The notes below the pieces were generated by a model. The model did no database searches and had not been told where the DNA came from. It saw nothing but the letters and a program-made list of their open reading frames with translations. From Legionella steigerwaltii (GTDB lineage: Bacteria > Pseudomonadota > Gammaproteobacteria > Legionellales > Legionellaceae): 64,000 nucleotides of DNA. A program made the position numbers and the translations under genes. The DNA is taken from NCBI RefSeq assembly GCF_001468065.1, contig NZ_LNYZ01000006.1, positions 22,002 to 86,001 on the forward strand. Reading direction: 5' to 3'. This document shows positions 48,398 to 57,419 of this stretch, piece after piece (the first letter of the stretch is position 1; every line of letters starts with the position of its first letter).

Positions 48398-49261
48398 CTA
48401 CAATACTCCAACAGCACCCAGCGGATTTTGTCGATAAAATTGGGCAAGCAAATTATAGATCTCAGAATAGTAGTGCCTTATTATTTCCGGTTTTTCGAAA
48501 AATAATTCAGAAAATACTGCAAAAAACTCCGCTGGGGATGTAGCAGCATAAGAATCAATCGGAATAGGATCATTTTCTTGGAGACGATTTACTAAATCAT
48601 TATACCCTGAATTAAAAACCTCAGCCCAATGCGTCGCTGACATCCCTTTATGAAGTGGAGGAAATCCATTTGCCCTTCCATTTTGCATATCCAACTTATG
48701 GGCAAACTCATGAATCACCACGTTACGCCCATTAATTCCACCATGATGTTGCGTGTCGTCCCAAGAGATAATAACGGGTCCACGTTGCCATGACTCGCCA
48801 CTTAAATTGGATCGTCCTAAATGTTCTATCCCAAACTCGTCAGTTACCTTGCTTTCTCGTGAGTAGGCACCCGGATATATTATGACTGAAACCCAGCCAT
48901 CGTACCAATCAAGTCCAAGATTCAGAATAGGAAGACATGCCTGTAGAGCAATGTTTAACTGCATCGAAGTTGTTATCTGTAGATCGCCTACTCCCTCTAA
49001 TGATTTATAATAAAGAAATAAAATGGCTAATCGCTTGAGTTTTATTTTTTCCTGAGTACTCAAGCGCCGCAGCAAGGATAAACTTTGAATTGCCTCATTC
49101 CATTCATTATCAGTTACAGGTGAATGGCTTATGGCCCGTTCGTCCCGCCATCTCTTTAGCCAGTGGAACATTGCATCAACCATACTGAAACTAAAAGTAA
49201 TGTTCTCGTTTTTTTCATTATCATTGTTTTTCTTCCCTGATTTTCTTCTTTCTTTAAGCAC
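48398..49261 (-). CDS. mtfA: zinc metallopeptidase MtfA-like (M90)
   Basis: A 287-residue protein related to E. coli MtfA (265), a cytoplasmic aminopeptidase that binds the glucose repressor Mlc. The zinc motif HEFAHKLDMQNG is clear, and SPAEFFAVFSELFF carries the further Glu. The GTG at 49261 gives an unusual charged N-terminal stretch; ATGs at 49183 and 49171 give a more normal length, but none has a good ribosome-binding site. The stop codon lies in a copy of the palindromic repeat end. Mlc is not in the window, so its target here is unknown. Confidence 0.87.
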   Translation of the reverse strand: MLKERRKSGKKNNDNEKNENITFSFSMVDAMFHWLKRWRDERAISHSPVTDNEWNEAIQSLSLLRRLSTQEKIKLKRLAILFLYYKSLEGVGDLQITTSMQLNIALQACLPILNLGLDWYDGWVSVIIYPGAYSRESKVTDEFGIEHLGRSNLSGESWQRGPVIISWDDTQHHGGINGRNVVIHEFAHKLDMQNGRANGFPPLHKGMSATHWAEVFNSGYNDLVNRLQENDPIPIDSYAATSPAEFFAVFSELFFEKPEIIRHYYSEIYNLLAQFYRQNPLGAVGVL

Positions 49262-49301
49262 TATTGTCAGTTATTCACATTCAAGATGGCCAAATACCAA
49301 T

Positions 49302-50789
49302 CTAAATCAACATCCTGTATCCATCTTCTCCAAGCATATGCTCCTCGACATGTGCAAGATTTTTATCCTTATCTTGACTATTAAAATGTGCCGAATCATT
49401 TCTACCTAAAACATATGCACATAAATCATCGTATTCAATAGCCTTATCATCAGATTGTATCAATTCTTTAATTGCACTAAATTCTGGTTGGTTCAATGCA
49501 CCAACCAATGCTAAACCAGAAGTTGTTGTATTATAAAAACTATAGCTGTTTCGGTCCCTTTGTAATGCAACTGTGAGAATATCTCTCAGTATAAAACTCA
49601 ACTGCTCTTCACTAAAATCATCTTCCAAACCTTTTTTAATTTCATCCAGTAATCCCTTCTTTTGACCTTGCTTACTTGCAGCAGTCATATTATCTAGAAT
49701 AACTTCTATTAAACGAAGTAAATCTGCTTTGATTAGTGGTTTTTTTTCCTTTTCCAAATGGATTCGTTCCGGCTCTACTTTTAAACACAGTTCATCTGGA
49801 TCAATTGACTTTGTATCAATAAGTTCACGGTGCGTTTTATTAAGATATTTTGCTGTGTTTGAAACCGTAATTTTAGAACCATCCTGAGAATGTAAACTTC
49901 TACTTTTGGGAATAATGTTCGTAATAATACCGGCAAGAAGTTTTGTCCATTTTTTGTTTTCTCGTTGAAACTCATTAATGATCTCAGATTGCTCAACATT
50001 TTCTCCCAACTCTGCCAAGCTACCCACTCGACTCAGAAATTGGTACATAATTGCTCTACTAAGCTTTCTGATTACTGGAATTGCATCAACCCCATAACGC
50101 AAGTGTTTCGCATCATTTGCCTTATCAACATCCTGAAAAGCTTTTAAATGAGCGCCTAAAATAACCTCTTCTCTTACTTTACAATGCTTAGGATAAGTAG
50201 GTCTTATAGGTATATGGAACTTGGCAAGAACCTGATCCAAAAATTCTTCGGTATCATCACCCACTTCAAGATAGGGATAAAGTGTTTCAACATAATTTAA
50301 ATTTTTGGACCCAGACAAATCGACTGTGCGATTAGCCAATGAATATTTAAAAAAATCTAAAAATGCTGTGAAAAATAAATTACCTGGTACGGGATCTAAA
50401 AGAAGTAAATTTGTTTCTAAATGGAAACGATCAATATGGCCCAACTTAAGCGCTGCCAAAATTAAAGCAATTCCACCTCGACTTAAGCCAATACCATTTA
50501 ACTTCACTTTATAACCGTCTTGAATTAACTTTTTGACGACTGCAACAAGTTGATCACTTTGCTCCTCTAAACCTACACCAAATAAAGCCCCTTTTGTACC
50601 ATAATCAATACCACATCCATTAAAACCCATTTTAAAATGAGTGGCATCTTTATGTTGGTTTACTTGCTCGGCTGACTCGATGAGTGTCCCCTTGCAATCT
50701 TTATATAAAACTCGGTGCAAATGGGTATTTGGCTCATCAATTTTGTAGATAGTGCCTTCAAATATGGCAGTTAAAGTGATTTCTTTCAT
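49302..50789 (-). CDS. serine-hydrolase-like protein, candidate Dot/Icm effector
   Basis: A 495-residue protein with no signal peptide. The N-terminal half resembles alpha/beta hydrolases of the DUF2235/phospholipase type: GFNGCGIDYGT, then the nucleophile elbow NGIGLSRGGIALILA with Ser103, then LLLLDPVPGN with the likely catalytic Asp. The C-terminal half is helical and charged. The tail HVEEHMLGEDGYRMLI has Glu at -13/-14 and a hydrophobic residue at -3, as in Dot/Icm substrates. I chose the ATG at 50789; an in-frame start eight codons upstream is possible. Activity is inferred, not shown. Confidence 0.75.
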   Translation of the reverse strand: MKEITLTAIFEGTIYKIDEPNTHLHRVLYKDCKGTLIESAEQVNQHKDATHFKMGFNGCGIDYGTKGALFGVGLEEQSDQLVAVVKKLIQDGYKVKLNGIGLSRGGIALILAALKLGHIDRFHLETNLLLLDPVPGNLFFTAFLDFFKYSLANRTVDLSGSKNLNYVETLYPYLEVGDDTEEFLDQVLAKFHIPIRPTYPKHCKVREEVILGAHLKAFQDVDKANDAKHLRYGVDAIPVIRKLSRAIMYQFLSRVGSLAELGENVEQSEIINEFQRENKKWTKLLAGIITNIIPKSRSLHSQDGSKITVSNTAKYLNKTHRELIDTKSIDPDELCLKVEPERIHLEKEKKPLIKADLLRLIEVILDNMTAASKQGQKKGLLDEIKKGLEDDFSEEQLSFILRDILTVALQRDRNSYSFYNTTTSGLALVGALNQPEFSAIKELIQSDDKAIEYDDLCAYVLGRNDSAHFNSQDKDKNLAHVEEHMLGEDGYRMLI

Positions 50790-51074
50790 TAAGTATCCAT
50801 CTTTTAGCATCAATTTTTATGCCTATTCTAACAACATCAATGAGCAATTAACAATCATATTAATCACATTTTGAAATCAAAAATAATTTGAATCATTTAA
50901 GTTAAATACAATTTATCCAGAGTTGTTTTTTCTTCAATTTGCATTTATAGGGTTGTTTTAATTGCATCAGTTTGATTTAATCTGAGCTGTATTTTAAATA
51001 TTTACTGTGTGAAAAAAATAATCTCACACCATTAATCTAAGTAACACTGGCATAAGATATGAAAAGAATAAAAA

Positions 51075-51446
51075 ATGGACTCTTGCTTAACAATGAATGA
51101 GTCACTCAGTAGCCTAATAAACAAGTTAAATCGTCAATTCCATGAACTTGATTTGCATTTACAAACTGTTCAGCATCAAAAGCAAGAACTCGTACAACAA
51201 ATTCAGCAAATTGAAAAACAAATCAATCAAACTGTCCCTAACTCACTCACTATGAATCCAGCGGTTGAAATCAATTGGCTTAATTTCATCATGCAACAGC
51301 AAGAAAAAAAAGAAGCGACCACTCTAGAGCTTAAGAATTACTTTGCTCTAGAAAATAAGTTAAAAGAGAAAATCACACGCGTTAAAATGGAGTTAAAAAT
51401 GATAGAAAACTATTTACAACGTGAAGAGATCCATGCGCTAACTTAA
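51075..51446 (+). CDS. small coiled-coil protein, unknown
   Basis: A 123-residue, Gln/Lys/Glu-rich protein, almost wholly helical, with coiled coils at ~10-55 and ~75-115 (HQKQELVQQIQQIEKQIN; ENKLKEKITRVKM). A second ATG lies six codons in. There is no signal peptide or membrane segment and no recognised family. It ends two bases before the stop of the convergent membrane-protein gene. Confidence 0.6.
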   Translation: MDSCLTMNESLSSLINKLNRQFHELDLHLQTVQHQKQELVQQIQQIEKQINQTVPNSLTMNPAVEINWLNFIMQQQEKKEATTLELKNYFALENKLKEKITRVKMELKMIENYLQREEIHALT

Positions 51447-51448
51447 CT

Positions 51449-51973
51449 CTATCTCATTTGAAACTCATACCCATCTGTATTCTTCTCAAGGTCTATCTTC
51501 TCTTGTCCTGTTTCAAAATAAGTTTCTGTACCTACAGCACCTAGTGTACTCATAGACCGCGTAACAATAGAGAGCACACTGTGAGGAAAACTTATAAGTG
51601 CAAGTAAGGCGCTCACAGCAGAAGTTAAAAGTGCTACACCAGTAAAATAAAGTACTGAACCCGCAAATTCAAGTGCATCATCGCGAAGTTCTGGAGCGTT
51701 AAATACGAATGCACCAGCAGCAACAAGGTAAGTAGCCAGACAAACTGCAGCCGAAGCAAAAAAGGCAAATGCAGAAAATCCTGCTAAAACAAGACCAGCG
51801 AATGGGTACACGCCAGGGGCAATTAACTCTCCTCCAAACTCATAAAGATTTTTATAAGGAGTAAAAAAACCTGGACGACTTCTGTAGGTTTTAATTGCCC
51901 TATCAGTAATTTCACTGACGGTTCGTCCATCGAAAATATAATAGACTTCTTCTTCACCGAGTAAATAAAGCAT
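51449..51973 (-). CDS. membrane protein, tandem paralogue 2
   Basis: A 174-residue protein homologous to its upstream neighbour. Both share RPGFFTPYKN/RPGFFQPYLN, a GELIAPGVYP/GGLIAPIVYP segment, two to four hydrophobic helices and an LYFTG motif before the last helices. The tail is charged (FETGQEKIDLEKN). The function is unknown. The pair has 27 bases between them and probably one promoter. Confidence 0.7.
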   Translation of the reverse strand: MLYLLGEEEVYYIFDGRTVSEITDRAIKTYRSRPGFFTPYKNLYEFGGELIAPGVYPFAGLVLAGFSAFAFFASAAVCLATYLVAAGAFVFNAPELRDDALEFAGSVLYFTGVALLTSAVSALLALISFPHSVLSIVTRSMSTLGAVGTETYFETGQEKIDLEKNTDGYEFQMR

Positions 51974-52000
51974 AAAACTCTTCCATAATTTTTTGCTTAC

Positions 52001-52519
52001 TTAGATAAGCATACTAGTGTAAATTTCTGTAGTAGTAGAGGCCTCATTCATGCATTCAAGCACCTCAGCACCAACAGTAGCCAGACTACGAGTACCCAAA
52101 GTAACTAAAGAGCATGGGATACTAAGAGCTGCTAATAAAAGACCTGCCACTGCGTTTACAAGAGCATAGCCTGTAAAATACAAAAACTGACTCGCGGCAT
52201 TAAGTGCTTGATCATGTAGTGGTGTATACCCCAATATCCCTGCCCCTATGCCAACAAACCAGCTTCCAAGAGTAGCAAGTGGCAAAGCAATGCTCGCTAC
52301 AATTCCAATTATACCTAAAGCCGCAAATCCTAACGGATACACAATTGGTGCTATCAAACCACCAGCAAACTCTTTAGCGTTTAGATAGGGTTGAAAAAAA
52401 CCAGGTCGTTTCTTATAAACTTCAATAAATCTTTTTGGCTCATCTGACAATAAATGATTTGGACCATACCGACCATTTAGTACGTAGCTAATATCATCTA
52501 AACTTATCAATCCTAACAT
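52001..52519 (-). CDS. membrane protein, tandem paralogue 1
   Basis: A 172-residue protein with a soluble N-terminus (LGLISLDDISYVLNGR) and a hydrophobic, Ala/Gly/Leu-rich core from ~60 to 150. It is clearly a duplicate of the downstream gene. No signal peptide is evident. No family is recognised. Confidence 0.7.
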   Translation of the reverse strand: MLGLISLDDISYVLNGRYGPNHLLSDEPKRFIEVYKKRPGFFQPYLNAKEFAGGLIAPIVYPLGFAALGIIGIVASIALPLATLGSWFVGIGAGILGYTPLHDQALNAASQFLYFTGYALVNAVAGLLLAALSIPCSLVTLGTRSLATVGAEVLECMNEASTTTEIYTSMLI

Positions 52520-52548
52520 GCATCCCTCACTTCGTTTAGTTTTTGCCC

Positions 52549-52577
52549 ATGCTAAAGAGATGCTATATTGATGTCAA
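52549..52577 (-). promoter_or_regulatory. sigma-70 promoter of the paralogue pair
   Basis: On the minus strand TTGACA, a 17-base spacer and TAGCAT lie ~30 bases before the ATG at 52519. Confidence 0.65.
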
Positions 52578-52653
52578 TTTATTATTATAAAAAATTTAAA
52601 CTCACATACTGAGTTGAAATCCAAAGCAGAGTTAATATTAGGGGCATTAGATG

Positions 52654-52679
52654 CCACACATAGAACACAGTATGTGGGG
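52654..52679 (-). terminator. hairpin after the efflux operon
   Basis: CCACACATA and TATGTGGGG (one mismatch) around an 8-base loop, ~27 bases past the stop of the outer-membrane channel gene. The T run is poor. Confidence 0.4.
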
Positions 52680-52705
52680 TGAAAAATTGCGGGCTCTCTA
52701 TCATA

Positions 52706-54334
52706 TCAGGCTTTTTGCTTTTTGGGTGCCAACCTTACATTAGCAACCCAGCCTCCTCCCAGTGCCTTAACCAAACCCACAGCAGAAGACATTTGTAATC
52801 CATCTACTTGTGTTGCCGCCTGTTCTGCCGCAAGAGCACTGATCTGAGCAGTAAGTACATTCGCATAAGGAACAGTTCCTGACCTATATTGATTTTTAAC
52901 AATTTTGAGTGCAAAGAGTGCATCAGACGCTTCTTTATCTTGAACTATGCTTTGTTTTTCCAAAAGAAGTAAGGAAATCAAATAATCCTCCACATTTTGA
53001 AAAGCAGAGAGCACTACTTGACGATAATTGGCGACCTGAGCCATGTATTGTGCTTTCGCAGCCCTCACGCCTGCTGAACGATAACCCCCATCAAAAATAG
53101 TTTCTGCCAATTGAAAACCAGTAGACCAACTGATTGCAGGTTTATGAAACAGTTGATGAAAACTATGACCTGCGGCACTAATAGTACCTGTCAGAGTTAA
53201 AGTTGGGAAATAAGCAGCAACTGCCACTCCAATTAAAGCACTCGCTTGTTGTACCAAGCGCTCAGCTTGAGCAATATCAGGCCTTCGCTCCAGCCAAGCT
53301 GTAGGCACCTGTAAAGGAATAGTTGGTGGCTTCAAGTTGATAATCGCAGGTTTTAGCGAAAAATAAGCCGGTGGACGTCCCATTAATACTGCAATTGCAT
53401 GTTCATATTGGCCACGTAAAATACCGTTGTTAATAGCTGAAGCTTGAGCTGATTCGAGCTGGATTTGAGCCTGGACCACATTGGCGCGTGATACAACGCC
53501 CGATCTATATTGATTTTTTGTCAATTGTAAGATTTTTCTATAAGCAATCACCGTGTCATCTAAATACTTTTGAACTTTATCCAATGTGCGTAATTCAAAA
53601 TAATATTGTGCTAAAGCACCTTGGGCTGACAAACGCGTTACACCAATCAATGCTTCATTGGATTCCGCCAAAGAAAGATCTGCTTCGATGGTTCGGCGAA
53701 CAAGCCCCCAAAGATCAGGTTCCCAGCTTGCATTCAAAAATGCTGTATAAATTGTTGTAACCGTTGCTGCAGGTGCAATATTTGTCGTTGCGGTACCTGT
53801 AGTTCCAGAGGTACTGATAATGGATGTAGATCCTCCAGCTTGTCGTTGTTCGAACAAACTAAACGCGCCGACTACGGTTGGATACAAACTGGCACGAGCT
53901 TGGTCAACAATAGCAAGCGACTGACGGAAATTTGCCTCGGCATTTACAATACTTTGGTTGAAATGATACAACTGATTTTCCAGATCATTTAAAACAGGAT
54001 CATTAAAAATTTTCCACCATTCGCCACGCTCCATATCATCTTGAGGCTGAATAGGTTTCCAGTTTTTACGCTTAACCCCTATTTCTTTTTTGCCTTTGGC
54101 TTCTTTGAATTGTGGTGGTACTACAAGTTTTGGAGGTACATAATTAGGTCCAACCATACAGGAAGGCAGTAAAAAAGAAGCCTGTATCAAAATTAAAAAA
54201 ATTTTGAATTTCTTAAAAAACTGTAGCCTGGGTGCAGCGCAGCGGAACCCGGGAGTATTGTGCCAGCTTCTCCCCGGGTTCCGCTGCGCTGCACCCAGGC
54301 TACTTAGGGACTTTAATCGATTATGAGTGGCCAT
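52706..54334 (-). CDS. RND efflux outer-membrane channel lipoprotein (NodT/OprM-like)
   Basis: A TolC-type channel of 542 residues. It has the lipobox LLPSC followed by MVGPNYVPP, two repeated coiled-coil hairpin halves (ANFRQSLAIVDQARASLYP; YRQVVLSAFQNVEDYL) and the ERRPDIAQAERL box. The start at 54334 overlaps the RND stop. An in-frame palindromic repeat fills codons ~11-38, between MATHNRLKS and the hydrophobic signal core FFKKFKIFLILIQASFLLPSC. It gives an unusually long ~40-residue n-region with no other ATG nearer the core. The channel completes the tripartite pump. Confidence 0.88.
   Translation of the reverse strand: MATHNRLKSLSSLGAAQRNPGRSWHNTPGFRCAAPRLQFFKKFKIFLILIQASFLLPSCMVGPNYVPPKLVVPPQFKEAKGKKEIGVKRKNWKPIQPQDDMERGEWWKIFNDPVLNDLENQLYHFNQSIVNAEANFRQSLAIVDQARASLYPTVVGAFSLFEQRQAGGSTSIISTSGTTGTATTNIAPAATVTTIYTAFLNASWEPDLWGLVRRTIEADLSLAESNEALIGVTRLSAQGALAQYYFELRTLDKVQKYLDDTVIAYRKILQLTKNQYRSGVVSRANVVQAQIQLESAQASAINNGILRGQYEHAIAVLMGRPPAYFSLKPAIINLKPPTIPLQVPTAWLERRPDIAQAERLVQQASALIGVAVAAYFPTLTLTGTISAAGHSFHQLFHKPAISWSTGFQLAETIFDGGYRSAGVRAAKAQYMAQVANYRQVVLSAFQNVEDYLISLLLLEKQSIVQDKEASDALFALKIVKNQYRSGTVPYANVLTAQISALAAEQAATQVDGLQMSSAVGLVKALGGGWVANVRLAPKKQKA
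54222..54303. repeat. palindromic repeat inside a coding region
   Basis: Perfect arms TGTAGCCTGGGTGCAGCGCA and complement. On the minus strand it reads in frame as part of the efflux lipoprotein N-terminus (SSLGAAQRNPG... CAAPRLQ) without a stop. Confidence 0.92.
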
Positions 54335-57300
54335 AGACACCCCGTAACTTAAATTTTTTCATAAAATTGCGAACACGTATTCCGGCAGTATCCATTGCCA
54401 AATAAATAACTGGCGTCGTGTATAGTGTTAATAACTGACTTACGATTAAGCCACCAACAATCGCGATTCCCAACGGTCTACGTAATTCAGACCCCACACC
54501 AAAACCGATGACCAAAGGCATAGCGCCTAATATAGCCGCCATAGTGGTCATCATAATAGGACGGAAACGTAATATCGCCGCCTCATAAATCGCTTCGCGC
54601 GGTGATTTGCTTTCCTTCCGCTCTGCATCTAAAGCAAAATCTATCATCATAATGGCATTTTTTTTCACGATACCAATAAGAAGAATCATCCCGATAAGAG
54701 CAATAATACTTAGGTCTGATTTAAACAACATTAAAGCAAGCAATGCACCGACACCCGCTGATGGTAAGGTAGATAAAATAGTTATTGGATGGATCAAACT
54801 TTCATAAAGCATTCCCAATACAATATAAACAGCGAAAATAGCACTCATAATCAAAAATTTTTCATTTGCAAAGGATTCCTGAAATGCTTGGGCTGTTCCC
54901 TGAAATGCGCCACGCATAGTGGGTGGCAAATTCATGTTGTTAATGATCTGAGTAACCTTAGTCACAGCCCCACCTAAAGAAGTACCCGGAGCTAAATTAA
55001 ACGAAAATGTTGCTGCTGGTGCCTGGCCTTGATGATTGACAGATAACAAAGTTGCTCCTGGTTTGAAACGTGCAAATGCAGATAAAGGTACTTTATTTCC
55101 GTCAGGAGAAATAACATAAATTTCTTCCAATACTTTAGGATATTGCCAATATTTCTCTGCCACATTCATCACCACGTAATATTGGTTCATTGGCATATAC
55201 ATCACTGAAATTTGACTTTGACCAAAGGCATTATATAACACCCGATCAACGAGCTCCGGTGTGAGACCAAAACGAGATGCTGTGTCATGATCTACATCTA
55301 CAAAGATTTGTAACCCATGATTGAGCTGATCATTATTCAGATCAGCAATGCCGTGCAGTTTTGACAAACTCTCCATAATTCGAGGAGTCCAAGTCTCGAG
55401 ATCCTGTAAATTATCAGCTGACACTGTGTATTGAAATTGAGCTGCACTTTGTCTTCCACCTATAGTCAAGTCCTGCGCCGCTTGCATGTAGAGTGTTGCG
55501 CCAGAAATTTTAGATAACTTGGCTCGTAATCTGTCTTTCACCTCATCAGTAGTCTCTTTATTGAGTACAGAAGACTTCATCATAATAAATACAGAACCGG
55601 TATTTGCCGTATTATTTCCTGGACCACTCCCTATAAAAGCAGCAACATTTTCTACCGCAGGATCCTTACGTATCTCGGAAACAAATTGGATTAATTTATT
55701 CTTCATTGCGTCAAATGAAATATTTTGATCAGCTTGTAAAGAACCAACAATTCTGCCTGTATTTTGTTGAGGAAAGAATCCCTTAGGAATGCTATGAAAT
55801 AAATAGGCAGTAAGTAAAATAGTACCCAAAGTTACACCAAGCATTAATATGGGGTGGTATAATGCCCAACGCAAACCATTTGCATAGCGCATTTTGATGT
55901 ACTCATTAAAACGAATAAAAAAATGATCCTTTTCACCTTCATCAGAGTGAAGCATTCGCGAACACATCATTGGAGTCAAAGTTAATGAAACCACCATGGA
56001 GATAACGATTGCAAGTGAAAGCGTAACTACAAACTCACGAAATAAACGTCCAACTATTCCTCCCATGAACAGAATTGGAATGAATACAGCAACTAAAGAA
56101 ATACTGATTGATAATACAGTAAAACTAATTTCTTTAGATCCTTCTAAAGCAGCCTGAAATGGTTTTTTACCCATAGCAATATGACGCGAGATGTTTTCCA
56201 GTACAACCACTGCATCATCCACCACAAATCCCGTGGAAATGGTTAATGCCATAAGTGATAAATTATCAAGGCTGTAGTTTAATAATTTCATAACTGCGAA
56301 CGTGCCCAGTAAAGATAATGGCACCGCAATTCCAGGAATCATCATGGCACGTACACTGCCAAGATAAAAATAAGTAACAAAAATTACCAAGCACATTGCA
56401 ATAAGTAAGGTTAATTCCACATCATGCAATGAAGTTCGAATTGTTGTCGTTCTATCCATCAAAACCTTTAATTTAATGTCACTGGGTATTGATGCTTCAA
56501 GTTGTGGCAAAATTTGTTTTATGCTGTCAACTGTCTTAATTATATTGGCGCCTGGTTCTTTAAATAAAACCAGCAAAACAGCAGGTTTTCCATTAGCTAT
56601 ACCTGCATTATGAACATCAGCAACTGAGTCGATAACATTAGCCACATCGGAAAGTCGCACAGGTTGATTGTTAAAATAACTAATGATAAGGGGGGCGTAT
56701 CCCGCAGCCTTGAGTATTTGATCATTACTTTTAATTGTTGAGGCTAAATCATCACGGATCAATTGACCTTTTGCTTGGTTAAGATTAGCTGCAGCAATTG
56801 CATTTGCAAGTTGCGTCAAACCTATTCCATAACTGTTTAATGCTGTTGGATTGATTTCAACACGCACAGCAGGCAAAGAGCTTCCACCAACGTTCACTTG
56901 CCCTACTCCTTCACTTCGCAGGATTTTTTGTTGCAAAAAAGTAGACGCTACATCATATAATTGTCCTGGTGTTTTTTTATCTGAAGTCAAGGCAATAATC
57001 ATAATCGGCGCATCAGCAGGATTAACCTTGCGATACGTTGGGTTATTGGTCAAATTCGTCGGTAATTGACTTAACGAAGCGTTAATAGCTGCCTGTATGT
57101 CTCGCGCAGCGCCATCAATATTACGGGATAAATCAAATTGAACCGTTATCATTGATTGCCCTAAAGTACTTGACGAAGTAAGCTGAGTAATCCCAGCAAT
57201 TAGTCCGATCTGACGTTCTAAAGGAGCTGCTACTGAAGTAGCCATTACTTCTGGACTTCCGCCTGGTAACTGAGCTTGAACTGTAATCGTAGGAAAATCA

Positions 57301-57419
57301 ATTTGTGGTAAAGGAGCTACAGGTAAAAGATTAAATGCAAGTATACCTGCAAAACTTAGACCTAATGCAAGTAATATAGTTCCTATAGGTTTATGAATAA
57401 ATAAAGAGGATAAATTCAC
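54321..57419 (-). CDS. mdtC: RND multidrug efflux permease, MdtC-like
   Basis: A 1032-residue HAE1-type RND pump with twelve membrane helices and two large periplasmic loops. The TM4 proton-relay Asp pair is in FVVDDAVVVLENI near residue 400. The internal repeat is clear (two halves with similar PATxxxF porter domains). It starts four bases inside the end of the first pump gene (overlap 57416-57419). Paired RND permeases after one fusion protein resemble MdtABC, where the two form a heterotrimer. The substrate is unknown. Confidence 0.9.
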   Translation of the reverse strand: MNLSSLFIHKPIGTILLALGLSFAGILAFNLLPVAPLPQIDFPTITVQAQLPGGSPEVMATSVAAPLERQIGLIAGITQLTSSSTLGQSMITVQFDLSRNIDGAARDIQAAINASLSQLPTNLTNNPTYRKVNPADAPIMIIALTSDKKTPGQLYDVASTFLQQKILRSEGVGQVNVGGSSLPAVRVEINPTALNSYGIGLTQLANAIAAANLNQAKGQLIRDDLASTIKSNDQILKAAGYAPLIISYFNNQPVRLSDVANVIDSVADVHNAGIANGKPAVLLVLFKEPGANIIKTVDSIKQILPQLEASIPSDIKLKVLMDRTTTIRTSLHDVELTLLIAMCLVIFVTYFYLGSVRAMMIPGIAVPLSLLGTFAVMKLLNYSLDNLSLMALTISTGFVVDDAVVVLENISRHIAMGKKPFQAALEGSKEISFTVLSISISLVAVFIPILFMGGIVGRLFREFVVTLSLAIVISMVVSLTLTPMMCSRMLHSDEGEKDHFFIRFNEYIKMRYANGLRWALYHPILMLGVTLGTILLTAYLFHSIPKGFFPQQNTGRIVGSLQADQNISFDAMKNKLIQFVSEIRKDPAVENVAAFIGSGPGNNTANTGSVFIMMKSSVLNKETTDEVKDRLRAKLSKISGATLYMQAAQDLTIGGRQSAAQFQYTVSADNLQDLETWTPRIMESLSKLHGIADLNNDQLNHGLQIFVDVDHDTASRFGLTPELVDRVLYNAFGQSQISVMYMPMNQYYVVMNVAEKYWQYPKVLEEIYVISPDGNKVPLSAFARFKPGATLLSVNHQGQAPAATFSFNLAPGTSLGGAVTKVTQIINNMNLPPTMRGAFQGTAQAFQESFANEKFLIMSAIFAVYIVLGMLYESLIHPITILSTLPSAGVGALLALMLFKSDLSIIALIGMILLIGIVKKNAIMMIDFALDAERKESKSPREAIYEAAILRFRPIMMTTMAAILGAMPLVIGFGVGSELRRPLGIAIVGGLIVSQLLTLYTTPVIYLAMDTAGIRVRNFMKKFKLRGVYGHS

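Noticed and set aside
50840..50880. PmrA site upstream of the hydrolase-like gene
   Set aside because: The two TTAAT cores are 12 rather than 11 bases apart and the flanks match poorly; kept only as a side remark.
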